Of a stretch of DNA of 64,000 nucleotides, positions 63,445 to 64,000 are shown piece by piece (position 1 is the first letter of the stretch; each line of letters begins with the position of its first letter). This stretch comes from Candidatus Hemicellulosilyticus sp. P3. Its GTDB lineage: Bacteria > Bacteroidota > Bacteroidia > Bacteroidales > P3. The position numbers and the translations under genes were made by a program. The stretch covers positions 195,794-259,793 of the forward strand of contig LPNH01000001.1 in NCBI GenBank assembly GCA_001543385.1. The letters run 5' to 3'. The notes beneath the pieces are model-generated. The model was not told the origin of the DNA. It made no database searches and saw only the letters and a program-made list of their open reading frames with translations.

Positions 63445-64000
63445 TTAATTATTATCTCCTGTAATATATTGCACAATATGGCGGACAATGTTTTCAGCGG
63501 CATGACCGTCACCGAAAAGCGGCGGGAAATGTATTGCGCGGCCTGTTATTGCATCGTATGCGTCCACAATTCGCATTCTGTCGGCATCGGCCAATATTCC
63601 GGCGCCGTGGTGTACAATCTCGGTCCATTCCGTCTCGGATCGCAGGATCACACAAGGACGCTCATAAAAAAAAGCCTCTTTCTGCACCCCCCCACTGTCG
63701 GTGATCACCACACGGGCATTGCGTTCCAGTTCTGCCATTGCCAGATATCCTGCCGGAGGCAGCATCTGTAGATGCATCGTGCTGCAATGTGGCAGTTTTT
63801 CCATGGCCTTGCGGGTTCGCGGATGCAACGGCAGCACCACGGGCAAGTGTCTGTCCCGGGCAATATCGCTTAACGCCAGCAAAATCTGTTCAAGCCGATC
63901 CGGACAATCCGTGTTGTTTTTGCGGTGAATGGTCGCCAGCACATATCCGTCGGTTTGCAGTTGAAGTTGATGTAGCATTCGCACCGGGTCGGACCGCTTC
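63445..64000 (-). CDS. wecB: UDP-N-acetylglucosamine 2-epimerase, non-hydrolysing (3' portion)
   Basis: The frame is open to the right edge, so only the C-terminal 184 residues are present. Motifs include LATIHRKNNTD (HR-x-x-N family motif), VLPLHPRTRKAM and VVITDSGGVQKEAFFYERPCVILRSETEW, all typical of WecB-type epimerases. It interconverts UDP-GlcNAc and UDP-ManNAc for surface polysaccharides. It precedes the O-antigen ligase-like gene in the same direction. Confidence 0.9.
   Translation of the reverse strand, partial: KRSDPVRMLHQLQLQTDGYVLATIHRKNNTDCPDRLEQILLALSDIARDRHLPVVLPLHPRTRKAMEKLPHCSTMHLQMLPPAGYLAMAELERNARVVITDSGGVQKEAFFYERPCVILRSETEWTEIVHHGAGILADADRMRIVDAYDAITGRAIHFPPLFGDGHAAENIVRHIVQYITGDNN

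Overview
The window comes from a Bacteroidales-type (Bacteroidota) chromosome. The evidence is the many TAnnTTTG promoter boxes (for example before the tRNA cluster, the acyl-CoA ligase, rfbA, guaA and bamD), a Bacteroidota-type RNA polymerase omega subunit, a PorT-like protein together with a C10 protease carrying a type IX secretion tail, a FeoA-FeoB fusion, and gene pairs typical of the phylum. I cannot place it below order level from sequence alone. No rRNA gene and no CRISPR array were seen.

Region 1 (1 to about 12 kb) is an AT-richer accessory block that reads as a defence island. It holds the 3' end of an AbiEii-type nucleotidyltransferase toxin, a compact Gabija-like pair (OLD-family ATPase/TOPRIM nuclease plus a short UvrD-like helicase), and on the minus strand a tightly coupled three-gene cassette: PLD-SNF2 helicase, Eco57I-type adenine methyltransferase, and DprA/SLOG-like Rossmann protein. 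Upstream of the cassette, between it and a tyrosine recombinase gene, lies a 154-bp segment bounded by perfect 17-bp inverted repeats. A Bacteroidota -7 box inside the segment points away from the cassette. I read this as a candidate invertible promoter (phase switch) caught in the OFF orientation, with the adjacent recombinase as the obvious candidate invertase. The methyltransferase also has a sharply AT-rich C-terminal target-recognition region, consistent with specificity exchange.

Region 2 (12-64 kb) is GC-richer core chromosome. It contains a YqaA-like membrane protein, a zinc peptidase and mutS; a six-tRNA cluster (Gly, Leu, Gly, Lys, Pro, Thr) running into rpsF-rpsR-rplI; a secreted C10 protease; a minus-strand operon from an FtsE-like ATPase through an OmpA-family protein, an acetyltransferase and a methyltransferase to rlmH; nitroreductase and acyl-CoA ligase; and the ansA-porT-FAD oxidoreductase-uvrB operon. 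These are followed by rfbA-rfbB, a dihydroorotate dehydrogenase-like protein, feoAB with a 48-residue Cys-rich partner, two tRNA-Gln genes, a large outer-membrane receptor, an M16 peptidase, a potassium channel, a hydroxyacid dehydrogenase, a DUF3109 protein, lspA and tRNA-Phe. Then come a thioesterase, a DUF819 membrane protein, uvrA, and a minus-strand envelope/housekeeping run (bamD, omega, coaBC, lytic transglycosylase) divergent from guaA.

The right end is envelope biogenesis: a LysM/ligand-binding protein, a stand-alone lpxC (without the FabZ fusion usual in this phylum), lpxA, a flippase, a glycosyltransferase, an O-antigen-ligase-like polymerase and the start-truncated wecB. Three mismatch/excision repair genes (mutS, uvrB, uvrA) are dispersed in the window. 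All tRNA genes lack an encoded CCA end.
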